The notes: a model not told the origin generated them from the sequence alone. A DNA stretch of 47,887 nucleotides from Candidatus Adlerbacteria bacterium (GCA_903824155.1 CAIJVL010000035.1:1-47887), one strand, 5' to 3'. Positions 20,744-29,009 are shown, counted from the stretch's first letter. A program made the numbers and translations.

Positions 20744-21937
20744 TTACGCGATGATCTTGGTTACCACGCCGGCGCCTACGGTTTTGCCTCCTTCGCGAAC
20801 CGCGAAGCGGGTTTGAGCCTCGAGAGCCACCGGCGCTACGAGCTTTACCTTAAAGGTAACCGTGTCGCCCGGCATTACCATTTCCGTTCCTGTTGCGAGA
20901 GTTACTTCGCCGGTAACGTCAGTGGTGCGGACATAGAACTGCGGCTTGTAGCCGGTGAAGAAAGGCGTGTGGCGGCCACCCTCGTCCTTGGTCAAGATAT
21001 ATACCTCGGCCTCAAAGTCGGTGTGCGGGGTTACTGAACCCGGTTTTGCAAGCACCTGACCGCGGTGGATGTCCTCTTTGCGGGTACCGCGCAGAAGTAT
21101 ACCTGCGTTGTCGCCTGCCTGGCCTTGGTCAAGCTGCTTATTAAACATTTCGATACCGGTGATGGTGGTCTTGGTGGTTGGCTCCAAACCGACGATCTCG
21201 GCCTCTTCGCCAACCTTGATGACACCGCGCTCAATGCGTCCGGTCACTACCGTACCGCGACCTTCGATAGAGAAGATGTCCTCGATAGGCATAAGGAACG
21301 GCTTGTCCAGCTCGCGGACAGGGTCCGGGAAGTAGCTGTCCATGGTGTTAACGAGCTCCATGACCTTTTTGGACCATTCATCGTCGAGCGAAGTCGCTTC
21401 AAGAGCCTTGAGGCCTGAGCCGCGGATGATAGGAGCGTCTGCGTAACCCTGCTTTACAAGGAGTTCGCGTACTTCCTCTTCGACGAGGTCGATAAGGTCT
21501 TTGTCGTCTACCATGTCTACTTTGTTGAGGAAGACGATGAGCTTCGGTACGCCTACCTGCTTTGCCAAGAGCACGTGCTCGCGGGTCTGAGGCATAAGGC
21601 CGTCAGTTGCGGCAACCACCAATACTGCGCCGTCCATCTGGGCAGCACCGGTGATCATATTCTTGATGTAGTCGGCGTGGCCCGGAGCGTCGATGTGCGC
21701 GTAGTGGCGCTTAGGAGTCTCGTACTCGGAGTGGTGGAGCGCGATGGTAATACCGCGAGCCTTTTCCTCGGGAGCATTGTCGATACCGTCAACGGCCTCG
21801 ACGCGGGCGCTGTAGCCCTGAGCCTTTGCCATGTCCAAAGTATGGAGAATAGCCGCAGTGAGCGTGGTCTTGCCGTGGTCAACGTGGCCGATGGTGCCTA
21901 CGTTTACGTGAGGCTTTGTGCGATCAAAATTTGCCAT
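20744..21937 (-). CDS. tuf: Elongation factor Tu
   Basis: A GTPase that delivers aminoacyl-tRNA to the ribosome. 397 residues: G1 GHVDHGKTTL, the switch region KARGITIALHHSEYET, G3 DAPGHADYIKNMITGA, G4 NKVDMVDD, and domains 2-3 including GRGTVVTGRIERGVIKVGEE and the C-terminal REGGKTVGAGVVTKI. Full length. Preceded by a promoter and a leader of about 95 bases. Confidence 0.98.
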   Translation of the reverse strand: MANFDRTKPHVNVGTIGHVDHGKTTLTAAILHTLDMAKAQGYSARVEAVDGIDNAPEEKARGITIALHHSEYETPKRHYAHIDAPGHADYIKNMITGAAQMDGAVLVVAATDGLMPQTREHVLLAKQVGVPKLIVFLNKVDMVDDKDLIDLVEEEVRELLVKQGYADAPIIRGSGLKALEATSLDDEWSKKVMELVNTMDSYFPDPVRELDKPFLMPIEDIFSIEGRGTVVTGRIERGVIKVGEEAEIVGLEPTTKTTITGIEMFNKQLDQGQAGDNAGILLRGTRKEDIHRGQVLAKPGSVTPHTDFEAEVYILTKDEGGRHTPFFTGYKPQFYVRTTDVTGEVTLATGTEMVMPGDTVTFKVKLVAPVALEAQTRFAVREGGKTVGAGVVTKIIA

Positions 21938-22041
21938 AAATAATATGAATCTAGTGAATAATACTAATTAATATGCCCCAACTAATCTACCTAGCACGCC
22001 AAACCCAAGCATAGGGAAAACCCTTCTGCTGTGTTAGTAGC

Positions 22042-22069
22042 ATAGTAGCAGAGGACCTAAAAAGTGCAA
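22042..22069 (-). promoter_or_regulatory. Promoter of tuf-rpsJ
   Basis: TTGCAC (22064-22069), 16-base spacer, TACTAT (22042-22047) on the minus strand. The -35 begins 12 bases past the stop of the neighbouring peptidoglycan-binding gene. Confidence 0.6.
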
Positions 22070-22080
22070 GCGATTGGGGC

Positions 22081-23118
22081 CTATAACCCGAGCATCGAGA
22101 GCGATGCGGTCAGCAAGCGGCCGTAGCCGTCGCCTATTTCGTTGATAGCTTCGATAACACTAGCCGAATTTGAGGTGTTGTTGTAGTAGGTGACCGGAGT
22201 CGTGGTAGGAGCGGGTGCTTTAGGAGGAGGCGGCAGCATAGGACCATGGTACTCGGTCGAAGAACCCATAGGCTCGCCTGTATGCGGCAGAGTGCTAGAG
22301 CCCATAGTTGTAGAACCTATACCCGGATGGAAATCGTCGTGACGGGGCGGCATAGGAAGAGTGGTGCTGCCCATCATGGTGCTAGAACCCATAGCCGGAT
22401 GAAAATCGTCGTGACGGGGCGGCATAGGAAGAGTGGTGCTGCCCATCATGGTGCTAGAACCCATACCGTCGCCCTCATTCCCTTTTAAGAGGCTGCTGTC
22501 ATGCGAGGTTGGGTTGCAGAGGCGGGCTATTGCGGCGCGGGTCAAGGGGCCTGCAAACGGTGCCGGCGATATACCCTGCTCTTGTTGAAATTTCTCCAAA
22601 AAGGCTTGTGTGGTCGAGCCAAAATGGCCGGTAACCACATCATCTTTGTTAAGGCCAAAGTGGTTGGCGATAAACTGCTGGAGCTGGCCTACGTCGCCGG
22701 TAGTAGTGCCCTCGCTGGTACCGCGGCCGATGGTGCGCGACAATTTAGGGCAAAATAGAACCGTTGAGCTGGCCGTACCAATAGTGGTAGAGCCGTTTGC
22801 CATGGGTACAGACATCATGCCAGGAGCTTGGTGATTGTCTTCGGCAAGTACTATCGTCGCAGTTTGTGCAACCATTTGATTAGAGGCCGATTGCTGAGCA
22901 AAAGCAACTTCCATATTGACGCCGGCAGCTGCAACGCCAAGCGTTGTGATCAAAGAAGAAACTACCAAGCCAAAGACGGCCAATGAGCCAATGACTATAT
23001 GCGTAATGTCTTGGGTCCAGACCTCGCTCTTAAAATTAGGCGTAATGTCCATGGTCATAAAATTGACCACGTGCGGCGTGATGTCCTTGGTCCAAATTGA
23101 TTCGCGGCTTTTTGTCAT
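22081..23118 (-). CDS. Membrane-anchored peptidoglycan-binding domain protein with repeats
   Basis: 345 residues. The polar N-terminus holds a repeated xWTxDITxxxV motif (residues about 8-40). A helix near 40-65 (IVIGSLAVFGLVVSSLITTL) anchors the protein. Residues about 140-200 form a PG_binding_1-like three-helix domain (VGQLQQFIANHFGLNKDDVV; GSTTQAFLEKFQQEQGI; GPLTRAAIARLC). Then come two near-identical 24-residue repeats (MGSSTMMGSTTLPMPPRHDD) and a Pro/Ser/Thr-rich surface-like tail. It probably acts at the cell envelope. Start support is weak. Confidence 0.7.
   Translation of the reverse strand: MTKSRESIWTKDITPHVVNFMTMDITPNFKSEVWTQDITHIVIGSLAVFGLVVSSLITTLGVAAAGVNMEVAFAQQSASNQMVAQTATIVLAEDNHQAPGMMSVPMANGSTTIGTASSTVLFCPKLSRTIGRGTSEGTTTGDVGQLQQFIANHFGLNKDDVVTGHFGSTTQAFLEKFQQEQGISPAPFAGPLTRAAIARLCNPTSHDSSLLKGNEGDGMGSSTMMGSTTLPMPPRHDDFHPAMGSSTMMGSTTLPMPPRHDDFHPGIGSTTMGSSTLPHTGEPMGSSTEYHGPMLPPPPKAPAPTTTPVTYYNNTSNSASVIEAINEIGDGYGRLLTASLSMLGL
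22316..22459 (-). repeat. Two tandem 72-bp repeats in the peptidoglycan-binding gene
   Basis: Units 22316-22387 and 22388-22459 are nearly identical at DNA level and encode two copies of a 24-residue block rich in Met, Ser, Thr, Pro and His. A partial, diverged third unit (MGSSTLPHTGEP) follows in the protein. Such repeats are prone to copy-number change. Confidence 0.9.
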
Positions 23119-23159
23119 ATTTTTAAAAGTGCAGCTACTAAATAAAACTAATAAATAAG

Positions 23160-23187
23160 AAGAGCACCCCAGCTTGCGCGGGGTGCC
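23160..23187 (-). terminator. Terminator of the 70-residue membrane protein
   Basis: GCACCCC / GGGGTGC stem with a moderate T-rich run (CTCTTCTTATTTATT) on the minus strand. The gene ends at 23247. Confidence 0.6.
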
Positions 23188-23246
23188 CTGTTGCTAACTA
23201 GTGTAGCGCGGCTTACAAACTCTGCAAGGAGTAGGCTGGGGATAAA

Positions 23247-23459
23247 CTACTGCTTCCAGATGCTGGCGGGCGCAGAAACGGCTGACTGGCTCTCATACGA
23301 CCGGGCATTAGCTATGGCCGCAGCTTCGGTCTTATTGCTAAACAAGGCCATATCCCCGCGTTTTTCAAACTCATTGGCTCCTTGCAGGATAAGAAAGGCG
23401 CCAGCATAAAAAACGGCAAAGATTGCGAGTACTGCAAATAATTTAAAGAAAGTGCGCAT
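23247..23459 (-). CDS. Small signal-anchor protein, 70 residues
   Basis: Starts MRTFFKLFAVLAIFAVFYAG, a typical N-terminal signal anchor, followed by an outward-facing domain of about 45 residues (EKRGDMALFSNKTEAAAIAN; SQSAVSAPASIWKQ). No cysteine follows the helix, so it is not a lipoprotein. No family is recognised. It lies between two similar small genes in the tuf/fusA break. Confidence 0.55.
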   Translation of the reverse strand: MRTFFKLFAVLAIFAVFYAGAFLILQGANEFEKRGDMALFSNKTEAAAIANARSYESQSAVSAPASIWKQ

Positions 23460-23521
23460 AGCAGAGTAAGGAACAATCTGATAATCGGAACGCGGACGGA
23501 TCTAAAACAACCAGCACATAC

Positions 23522-23551
23522 GAAAAGCGCGCCCAGCTTTCGCTGGGCGCC
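23522..23551 (-). terminator. Terminator of the 122-residue orphan
   Basis: A perfect GCGCCCAGC / GCTGGGCGC stem with loop TTTC and a short T run on the minus strand. Confidence 0.7.
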
Positions 23552-23610
23552 CTATGTACTTACTGTACTCTTCATCCGCAACAATACAACCGCGCGGCTG
23601 GGGATAAGAT

Positions 23611-23979
23611 TTATTCTTCTTTGCTCGGGATTCTATTTAGTCCGCCGTCTTTATCCATTTTAAATACTGCGCGTCCTGCTTCTATATCCTTTGTAAGTGA
23701 CGCCTGATCAATGGTTTCTTGCTTCTCTGATTGTGTTTCGTCTCCTAAAGAAACCTCGCGCTTTGCGTCTATATCGCTTTTAAGCGCCGTTTTATTAATA
23801 TCTTCGGGCCTCGCCACCAGCTTTTCGGTAGCTAAAGGAATACCAGGAGTCGCCATAACTTTACCAACCGGACTTGCGACGGCCATTGCCGCCCCCAATG
23901 CAACGCCAATATGCTTTGCAGCTTTCTTTGCATCTTGCTTTATATCTTCCTTGGACGGTATTTTTGGTGCTCCTTCCAT
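23611..23979 (-). CDS. Orphan 122-residue protein with internal hydrophobic stretch
   Basis: Starts MEGAPKIPSKEDIKQDAKKA, then the weakly hydrophobic HIGVALGAAMAVASPVGKVM and a polar, low-complexity rest (KSDIDAKREVSLGDETQSEK). IPSKE occurs at both ends of the protein. TATACT ends seven bases before the ATG, so the message is probably leaderless. The opening GAP-x-x-P resembles that of the unrelated-looking orphan at 46385-47110. No family recognised. Confidence 0.55.
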   Translation of the reverse strand: MEGAPKIPSKEDIKQDAKKAAKHIGVALGAAMAVASPVGKVMATPGIPLATEKLVARPEDINKTALKSDIDAKREVSLGDETQSEKQETIDQASLTKDIEAGRAVFKMDKDGGLNRIPSKEE

Positions 23980-24066
23980 GACCTAAAGTATACACCCACC
24001 ACTTTGCAACTTCATCTTTGGTGTGCTTTTATGCTATCCAGACCGTTAACCATAGGGGATGTCAGC

Positions 24067-24480
24067 ATGAGAGCAAAACGACCGCGCAGCAAAAAACAGA
24101 AGATAAAAGACCGTCATGCTGCAATGGGAGATCTTCGTTCGCGAATAGCCGGAAGTGGGTATCATATTTTTGGCGTTGCTAAAATGCACAAAGGGTATGC
24201 GCTCGACTTTGTGGCAGTGTTAAAGGATAGGCCGGACCAATTTCTGCTGGTCTTGGGAAGCAAACATGGGCACGCGAAAGTAAGACCTTTTTGCGATCGG
24301 TCTTTATACCTTCCGGTGCAAAGAATCATAAAGGATGCCCGGACAAAAGCCGGCATCTACACACGGTGGAACGGACAGATCGGCTTCAGTCTTGGAGACA
24401 GGAAGTATTTGGCACTCAAGTACTTTTTAACACCCGACGGCCAAGACGAGTACACCAGGTTGACTGGCAAATCCCTCTAA
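24067..24480 (+). CDS. Orphan basic protein, 137 residues
   Basis: The ATG at 24067 follows AGGGGAT. The N-terminus is strongly basic (MRAKRPRSKKQKIKDRHAAM), then come alternating strands and helices: GYHIFGVAKMHKGYALDFVA, LVLGSKHGHAKVRPFCDRSL and YLPVQRIIKDARTKAGIYTR. The charge suggests nucleic-acid binding, but no known motif is visible. It is convergent with fusA and shares a terminator with it. Confidence 0.6.
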   Translation: MRAKRPRSKKQKIKDRHAAMGDLRSRIAGSGYHIFGVAKMHKGYALDFVAVLKDRPDQFLLVLGSKHGHAKVRPFCDRSLYLPVQRIIKDARTKAGIYTRWNGQIGFSLGDRKYLALKYFLTPDGQDEYTRLTGKSL

Positions 24481-24502
24481 CTTTTGTAAGATGCCCAAAA
24501 TC

Positions 24503-24537
24503 AAAACCCCCGCTCATTTGAGCGGGGGTTTACTGTA
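24503..24537. terminator. Shared terminator of the basic orphan and fusA
   Basis: A perfect AACCCCCGCTC / GAGCGGGGGTT stem with loop ATTT, between convergent stop codons at 24480 and 24549. Confidence 0.85.
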
Positions 24538-24548
24538 TTTATTTAATT

Positions 24549-26699
24549 TTATTTGCGGCTGGCGATGATGGTCGCTGCTACGTTTGGCGGGACCACTTCG
24601 TAGTGGTCGAACTCCATCGTAAAGGAGCCGCGGCCTTCGGTCATACTGCGCAGCTGGGTCGTATAGCCGAACATTTCAGAAAGCGGCACTTTTGCCTTGA
24701 TGGCACGCGCCAATCCGCGCTCTTCCATGCCTTCAATAGCGCCGCGCTTGCCGGAGAGTGAGCCTGTAATGTCACCCATGAACTTTTCGGGGACTACTAC
24801 CTCGACGCGCATTATTGGCTCAAGCAAAACTGCCTGTGCATGCCTTGCGGCTTCCTGGAAACCCATCGAAGCGGCGATTTTAAAGGCGATTTCCGATGAG
24901 TCCACATCGTGGTACGAGCCGTCGTACAGCTCAACCGAGATGTCTACCATCTTAAAGCCGGCAACAAAGCCGCGCTCCATAGCCTCGCGTACGCCCTTTT
25001 CAACCGGGCCGATAAACTCCTGCGGCACCACGCCGCCCTTGATGCTGTTGATGAACTCAAAATGGTCTTCGCGCGTAACGTTCTTAGATATTTTTTTGTC
25101 TGGGTCGAGCGGCGGCAGCGGCTTGATGCGCAGACGCACGTGGCCGTACTGGCCTTTGCCGCCGGTCTGCTTGATGTACTTGCCTTCCGCTTCAGCTTCT
25201 TTAAGAATTGTTTCGCGGTAGGCAACCTGCGGCTTGCCGACGTTTGCCTCGACGCCAAACTCGCGCTTCATGCGGTCAACTAAAATCTCGAGATGCAATT
25301 CACCCATGCCCGAGATAAGGGTCTCCATCGTTTCGGTGTCCGATGACACGCGGAAGGTTGGGTCCTCGTCGGCAAGTTTTTTCATCGCAATACCCATCTT
25401 TTCCTGGTCGGCTTTGGTCTTAGGCTCAATACGCAATGAGATAACCGGCTCGGGGAATTTAATCTGCTCGAGCTGGATAGGATTTGCCTCGTCGCAGAGC
25501 GTGTGGGAGGTGCGCGTATCCTTTAGGCCTACGGCTGCGGCGATCTCTCCGGCAAAAACTTTTTTAACCTCTTCGCGCTCGTTTGCCTGCAAGCGTACGA
25601 TGCGGCCGAGACGCTCTTTTTGTCCGGTGGTTGAGTTGTAAAGGTAAGATCCTGCTTCGACGGTACCCGAGTACACGCGAAAGAAGGTCAGCTGGCCCAC
25701 AAACGGGTCGGCCTGTAGTTTAAAGGCAAGTGCGCAAAAAGGCTCTTCATCGCTTGCATGGCGGATAACCTCCTCGCCTGTTTTAGGATTGACACCTTTG
25801 ACCGGCGGCATGTCGAGAGGCGACGGTAAATAGTCGACAACGGCGTCGAGTACAAGCTGCACGCCCTTGTTCTTAAGGGCCGAGCCGCAGTACACGGGGA
25901 AGATCTTGTTGTCGATAACGGCGCGGCGCAAAATCTCCTGCAATTTTTCAAACGAAGGTTCTTTGCCTTCGAGGTAATCGGTCATTGCGGCGTCATCGTG
26001 CTCAACGATCTTTTCGATAAGTTCGGCGCGGTATTTTTGCGCCTCCTCCATATACTCGGCAGGAACTTCCGCTTCAACAACGAGGTCGCCCATGTTTCCT
26101 TCAAAGGTGTACGACTTCATGCGGAGCAGGTCGACAACGCCGGCAAAGTTATCTTCGCCGCCCATCGGGATCTGCATGCGCACCGCGTACTTGGTAAGGC
26201 GGTCAAGGATAGATTGGTATGATTTTTCAAATGAGGCGCCGGTGCGGTCGAGCTTGTTGATAAAGCAGATGCGCGGCACGTTGGCCTCGTCGGCATAGCG
26301 CCAGTTGGTCTCCGACTGCGGCTCTACGCCGGCTACGCCGTCAAACACAACTACGGCGCCGTCGAGTACGCGCATCGAGCGCTTTACCTCTACGGTAAAG
26401 TCGATGTGTCCCGGGGTATCAATGATGTTAAAGCGGTATTTTTTAGCCGGGTCTTTTTTGTCGGGCTCATTGGTACGAGTCCAAAACGAGGTAATAGCGG
26501 CTGCGGTAATAGTGATGCCGCGCTCGCGCTCCTGCTCCATCCAGTCGGTGGTAGTCTCGCCTTCGTGCACTTCGCCGATTTTGTGCTGAGAACCGGTGTA
26601 ATACAAAATGCGCTCGCTGGTAGTGGTTTTACCGGCGTCAATGTGCGCGATGATTCCGAAGTTGCGGAGTTTTTCTAGTGGATAGTCTCGTTTTGGCAT
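24549..26699 (-). CDS. fusA: Elongation factor G
   Basis: A GTPase that drives translocation on the ribosome and, with RRF, recycling. 716 residues: G1 AHIDAGKTTTSERILYYTG, switch I ERGITITAAAIT, G3 DTPGHIDFT, G4 NKLDRTGA, then domains II-V with GMGELHLEILVDRMKREFGV, and a C-terminus including FGYTTQLRSMTEGRGSFTME. Normal length. It has its own promoter and is separated from both rpsG and tuf. Confidence 0.98.
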   Translation of the reverse strand: MPKRDYPLEKLRNFGIIAHIDAGKTTTSERILYYTGSQHKIGEVHEGETTTDWMEQERERGITITAAAITSFWTRTNEPDKKDPAKKYRFNIIDTPGHIDFTVEVKRSMRVLDGAVVVFDGVAGVEPQSETNWRYADEANVPRICFINKLDRTGASFEKSYQSILDRLTKYAVRMQIPMGGEDNFAGVVDLLRMKSYTFEGNMGDLVVEAEVPAEYMEEAQKYRAELIEKIVEHDDAAMTDYLEGKEPSFEKLQEILRRAVIDNKIFPVYCGSALKNKGVQLVLDAVVDYLPSPLDMPPVKGVNPKTGEEVIRHASDEEPFCALAFKLQADPFVGQLTFFRVYSGTVEAGSYLYNSTTGQKERLGRIVRLQANEREEVKKVFAGEIAAAVGLKDTRTSHTLCDEANPIQLEQIKFPEPVISLRIEPKTKADQEKMGIAMKKLADEDPTFRVSSDTETMETLISGMGELHLEILVDRMKREFGVEANVGKPQVAYRETILKEAEAEGKYIKQTGGKGQYGHVRLRIKPLPPLDPDKKISKNVTREDHFEFINSIKGGVVPQEFIGPVEKGVREAMERGFVAGFKMVDISVELYDGSYHDVDSSEIAFKIAASMGFQEAARHAQAVLLEPIMRVEVVVPEKFMGDITGSLSGKRGAIEGMEERGLARAIKAKVPLSEMFGYTTQLRSMTEGRGSFTMEFDHYEVVPPNVAATIIASRK

Positions 26700-26711
26700 A
26701 AATATGGATTA

Positions 26712-26741
26712 AAAATAGCGCCCAAGGCGTTATGCACACAA
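26712..26741 (-). promoter_or_regulatory. Promoter of fusA
   Basis: TTGTGT (26736-26741), 18-base spacer, TATTTT (26712-26717) on the minus strand. The leader would be very short (about 5 bases). Confidence 0.4.
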
Positions 26742-26775
26742 TAGCGTAAAACAGAGAAAAAGCAAGAAAAAGCCT

Positions 26776-26955
26776 TTATATGCGGTTGGCCTCAAGATGC
26801 AAAAAGGTCGGGTACGTTTCAAAGCAGGCGGGGCTGTTGATGTTGACGGCGCAGACGCGCTCTTTAAAGATGATAAACCAGCCGAACGTGCCAACAAAAG
26901 CAAAAATAACAACAATAAAAATAGAAAGGGACGTTATTGCAAGCTTTTTATCCAT
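26776..26955 (-). CDS. 59-residue single-helix membrane protein
   Basis: The frame from ATG 26955 encodes MDKKLAITSLSIFIVVIFAF and VGTFGWFIIFK (one long N-terminal helix), followed by an outer part with two cysteines (ERVCAVNINSPACFETYPTF), which could form a disulfide. It lies between the glmM terminator and the fusA promoter. It has no clear ribosome site. A TATGAT lies 11 bases before the ATG. No family recognised. Confidence 0.5.
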   Translation of the reverse strand: MDKKLAITSLSIFIVVIFAFVGTFGWFIIFKERVCAVNINSPACFETYPTFLHLEANRI

Positions 26956-26971
26956 CCATCAACTCTATCAT

Positions 26972-27004
26972 AAAAAGAAAAAGCCGCGCGGAGTACCGCG
27001 CGGC
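26972..27004 (-). terminator. Terminator after glmM
   Basis: GCCGCGCGG / CCGCGCGGC perfect stem with loop AGTA and TTTTTCTTTTT on the minus strand. Confidence 0.9.
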
Positions 27005-27027
27005 CGATTGTTGTTTTTCTTAACCAC

Positions 27028-28377
27028 TTACTGCATGACCGCAAGAAGATCATCCATCACCTGTTCGATGAGCAGATGATTATCCCCTTCGACCATAAGC
27101 CGCAGCACCGGCTCGGTACCCGAATTGCGGACCAGAAGCCGGCCGCTTTGGCCAAGTTTTTGGATAGATTGCTGGATTACCGCCTGAACGAGAGGTTTTT
27201 TGAGAAGTATTTTTTTTGGATCAGGGACCTCGCGCTGTATTTGCGGCACCGGGTTAAACAGATGCAGCACCTCGCTTGCAGGACGTTTTTTCTTTTTAAG
27301 CACCGATACCACTTGCAGCGCGGCAATAAGGCCATCTCCGGTAGTCGAGAAATCAGAGCAGATAACGTGCCCCGATTGTTCGCCGCCCAGGTTATACCCC
27401 AGTTCCCGCATCTTTTCATTTACGTAGCGGTCGCCGACCTGAGTACGCTCAAAAGGAACCTTGAGCGTGTCCCTAACAAAGCGCTCAAATCCAAGATTGG
27501 ACATCACTGTTGCAACGATCCCCCCTTTAAGAAGACCAGTCTCTTGCCAAGAAGAGGCAATAAGGGCCAGCACTTGGTCCCCATCCACCACCTGACCCTT
27601 CTCATCGATGATGATGAGCCGGTCCGCATCGCCATCAAGCGCGATGCCGATGTCGGCTTCTTGATCAATGACCATTGCTGCTGTCTTGCGAGGATGCGTA
27701 GAGCCGCACTTGTCATTGATGTTCGTACCGTTAGGCTCAACACCAATGGCAACCACGTTCGCCCCCAGTTCCCTGAGCGTCCACGGAGCGACTTTGTGCG
27801 CCGCACCGTTTGCGCAGTCGATAACAATCTTGATCTTTTCAAAATTGTCGCCCTGCAGAAGCGTGCCCTTTACGGACTCGATGTACCTCTCTTCCACGCC
27901 GTCGATACGCTTGGCATGGCCGAGCTTCCCGGATTTGGCCTTGTACTGACTGGGATCCGCCAGGATAAGCTTCTCGATTTCCTGTTCGATTTCGTCCGGC
28001 AACTTATAGCCATCCGCTCCGAACAGTTTGATGCCGTTGTCTTCATACGGATTGTGCGAGGCTGTTATCATGACACCCATATCACAACGCATAGAGCGCG
28101 TGAGCTTGGCGATAGCCGGTGTTGGTAACGGACCGGTCAGGAATACGTCCATGCCAACCGACGTAAAACCGGCCACCATTGCGTACTCGATCATGTAGCC
28201 CGATTCGCGCGTATCCTTGCCGATGATCACCTGATGACGGTGTTCGCCGTTGTTGCGCATAAAGACATAGCCTGCCGCTTGCGCGACCTTGAGAGCCAAC
28301 TCGGGAGTGAGAAACTCGTTTGCCATGCCTCGGATACCGTCAGTACCGAAGTAATGGCGCTTTGTACCTTTTGACAT
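27028..28377 (-). CDS. glmM: Phosphoglucosamine mutase
   Basis: Converts glucosamine-6-phosphate to glucosamine-1-phosphate on the way to UDP-GlcNAc and peptidoglycan. 449 residues: YFGTDGIRGMANEFLTPELA at the N-terminus, the phosphoserine loop TASHNPYEDNGIKLF, the metal loop LDGDADRLI, the sugar-binding GGEQSGHVI, and the phosphate-binding RNSGTEPVLRLMVEG. Normal size. It has its own promoter and terminator, and is not linked to glmS or glmU here. Confidence 0.96.
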   Translation of the reverse strand: MSKGTKRHYFGTDGIRGMANEFLTPELALKVAQAAGYVFMRNNGEHRHQVIIGKDTRESGYMIEYAMVAGFTSVGMDVFLTGPLPTPAIAKLTRSMRCDMGVMITASHNPYEDNGIKLFGADGYKLPDEIEQEIEKLILADPSQYKAKSGKLGHAKRIDGVEERYIESVKGTLLQGDNFEKIKIVIDCANGAAHKVAPWTLRELGANVVAIGVEPNGTNINDKCGSTHPRKTAAMVIDQEADIGIALDGDADRLIIIDEKGQVVDGDQVLALIASSWQETGLLKGGIVATVMSNLGFERFVRDTLKVPFERTQVGDRYVNEKMRELGYNLGGEQSGHVICSDFSTTGDGLIAALQVVSVLKKKKRPASEVLHLFNPVPQIQREVPDPKKILLKKPLVQAVIQQSIQKLGQSGRLLVRNSGTEPVLRLMVEGDNHLLIEQVMDDLLAVMQ

Positions 28378-28419
28378 GTGTGACCTCTCTAGTTGAATGT
28401 TTGAAGAACGCTGCCAAAG

Positions 28420-28448
28420 AGCCTAGTCGGTTAGCGCACGGGTGTCAA
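28420..28448 (-). promoter_or_regulatory. Promoter of glmM
   Basis: TTGACA (28443-28448), 17-base spacer, TAGGCT (28420-28425). The -35 overlaps the TGA stop codon of the upstream small gene. Confidence 0.65.
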
Positions 28449-28738
28449 TAAAATATAAAACAGCCCCTTGGGGCTGTTTTGATAATGGGCGGAAAGTGCG
28501 GCGGCGGCTCTTGGTCAAGCACTTCGTACAGTTTAGCGAGAACGAGCTGCCCCATCTCGATGAACTTCATATCGGAACTGGAAGCGACCAATGATTCGAC
28601 CTGGCGGATCATTTCCCACACGAGCGATTGCGAGTAACGGCAACCGCCCACCGTCAGAAAGGGGCGCGCTCTTTTCCACCGGTAAAGCAAATCGAGCGTT
28701 TCTTCAAATCGGCTGCACTTGCGGCGATGCTCGCTCAT
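28445..28738 (-). CDS. Orphan 97-residue protein whose frame crosses its terminator
   Basis: The ATG at 28738 has a strong AGGAGGG site six bases upstream. The product is helical and basic: MSEHRRKCSRFEETLDLLYR, WKRARPFLTVGGCRYSQSLV and MGQLVLAKLYEVLDQEPPPH. The reading frame runs through a strong hairpin (28457-28480) and its T run before meeting TGA, so terminated transcripts would lack a stop codon. No family recognised. Confidence 0.55.
   Translation of the reverse strand: MSEHRRKCSRFEETLDLLYRWKRARPFLTVGGCRYSQSLVWEMIRQVESLVASSSDMKFIEMGQLVLAKLYEVLDQEPPPHFPPIIKTAPRGCFIFY
28457..28480 (-). terminator. Intrinsic terminator inside the end of the 97-residue frame
   Basis: A perfect AAAACAGCCCC / GGGGCTGTTTT stem with a two-base loop, then ATATTTTATT on the minus strand. 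It lies wholly inside the open frame that ends at 28445. Confidence 0.85.
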
Positions 28739-29009
28739 GACTCCCTCCTAGTGAGAACTCTGCCCCGACTATAGCAAATGTTACAAAAAATAAAACAGCG
28801 CCGAGAATGGCGCTGTTACAAGTCGGGGGACCGGTCCCCAAGTATGGGGGTTTGGTTGGCGTAACCCTTTTGTCTGCATGGCAGACACAGCTCCAGTACG
28901 GAGCATAACGGATGTGCACTCGATGTACACGTAGCACGTGTAGGGCGATAAGCTCTCCTGTTTGGAGTGTGAGACACGATAGAAGGAATCGGAGTCCGAT
29001 GCCTCTCAT
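28704..29009 (-). CDS. Doubtful small CDS, possibly frameshifted
   Basis: A promoter and a GGGAG ribosome site precede ATG 29009 (MRGIGLRFLLSCLTLQTGEL). The frame continues with HVLRVHRVHIRYAPYWSCVC and a proline-rich part. It then crosses a terminator hairpin at 28794-28817 and overlaps the next gene by 35 bases. In another frame, a TAA lies immediately before that hairpin, so one frameshift around the C runs or the palindrome at 28826-28839 would restore a normal end. A real gene with a damaged tail, or a sequencing error, is possible. Confidence 0.35.
   Translation of the reverse strand: MRGIGLRFLLSCLTLQTGELIALHVLRVHRVHIRYAPYWSCVCHADKRVTPTKPPYLGTGPPTCNSAILGAVLFFVTFAIVGAEFSLGGSHERASPQVQPI
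28794..28817 (-). terminator. Intrinsic terminator within the doubtful CDS
   Basis: AACAGCGCC / GGCGCTGTT stem with a six-base loop and TTATTTTTT on the minus strand. Confidence 0.75.

Noticed and set aside
22261..22320. LPHTG as a sortase signal in the peptidoglycan-binding protein
   Set aside because: It is internal, not followed by a hydrophobic segment and basic tail, and arises from the diverged third repeat unit.
22316..22459. Tandem repeats as a CRISPR array
   Set aside because: Only two units, no spacers, in frame inside a gene, and no cas genes.
27076..28128. 350-codon open frame on the plus strand opposite glmM
   Set aside because: Shadow of glmM: low-complexity translation, no ribosome site, fully inside a well-conserved gene. 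The same applies to long antisense frames at 43006-44076 (nusA), 1328-2062 (beta-CASP gene) and 45017-45553 (tig).
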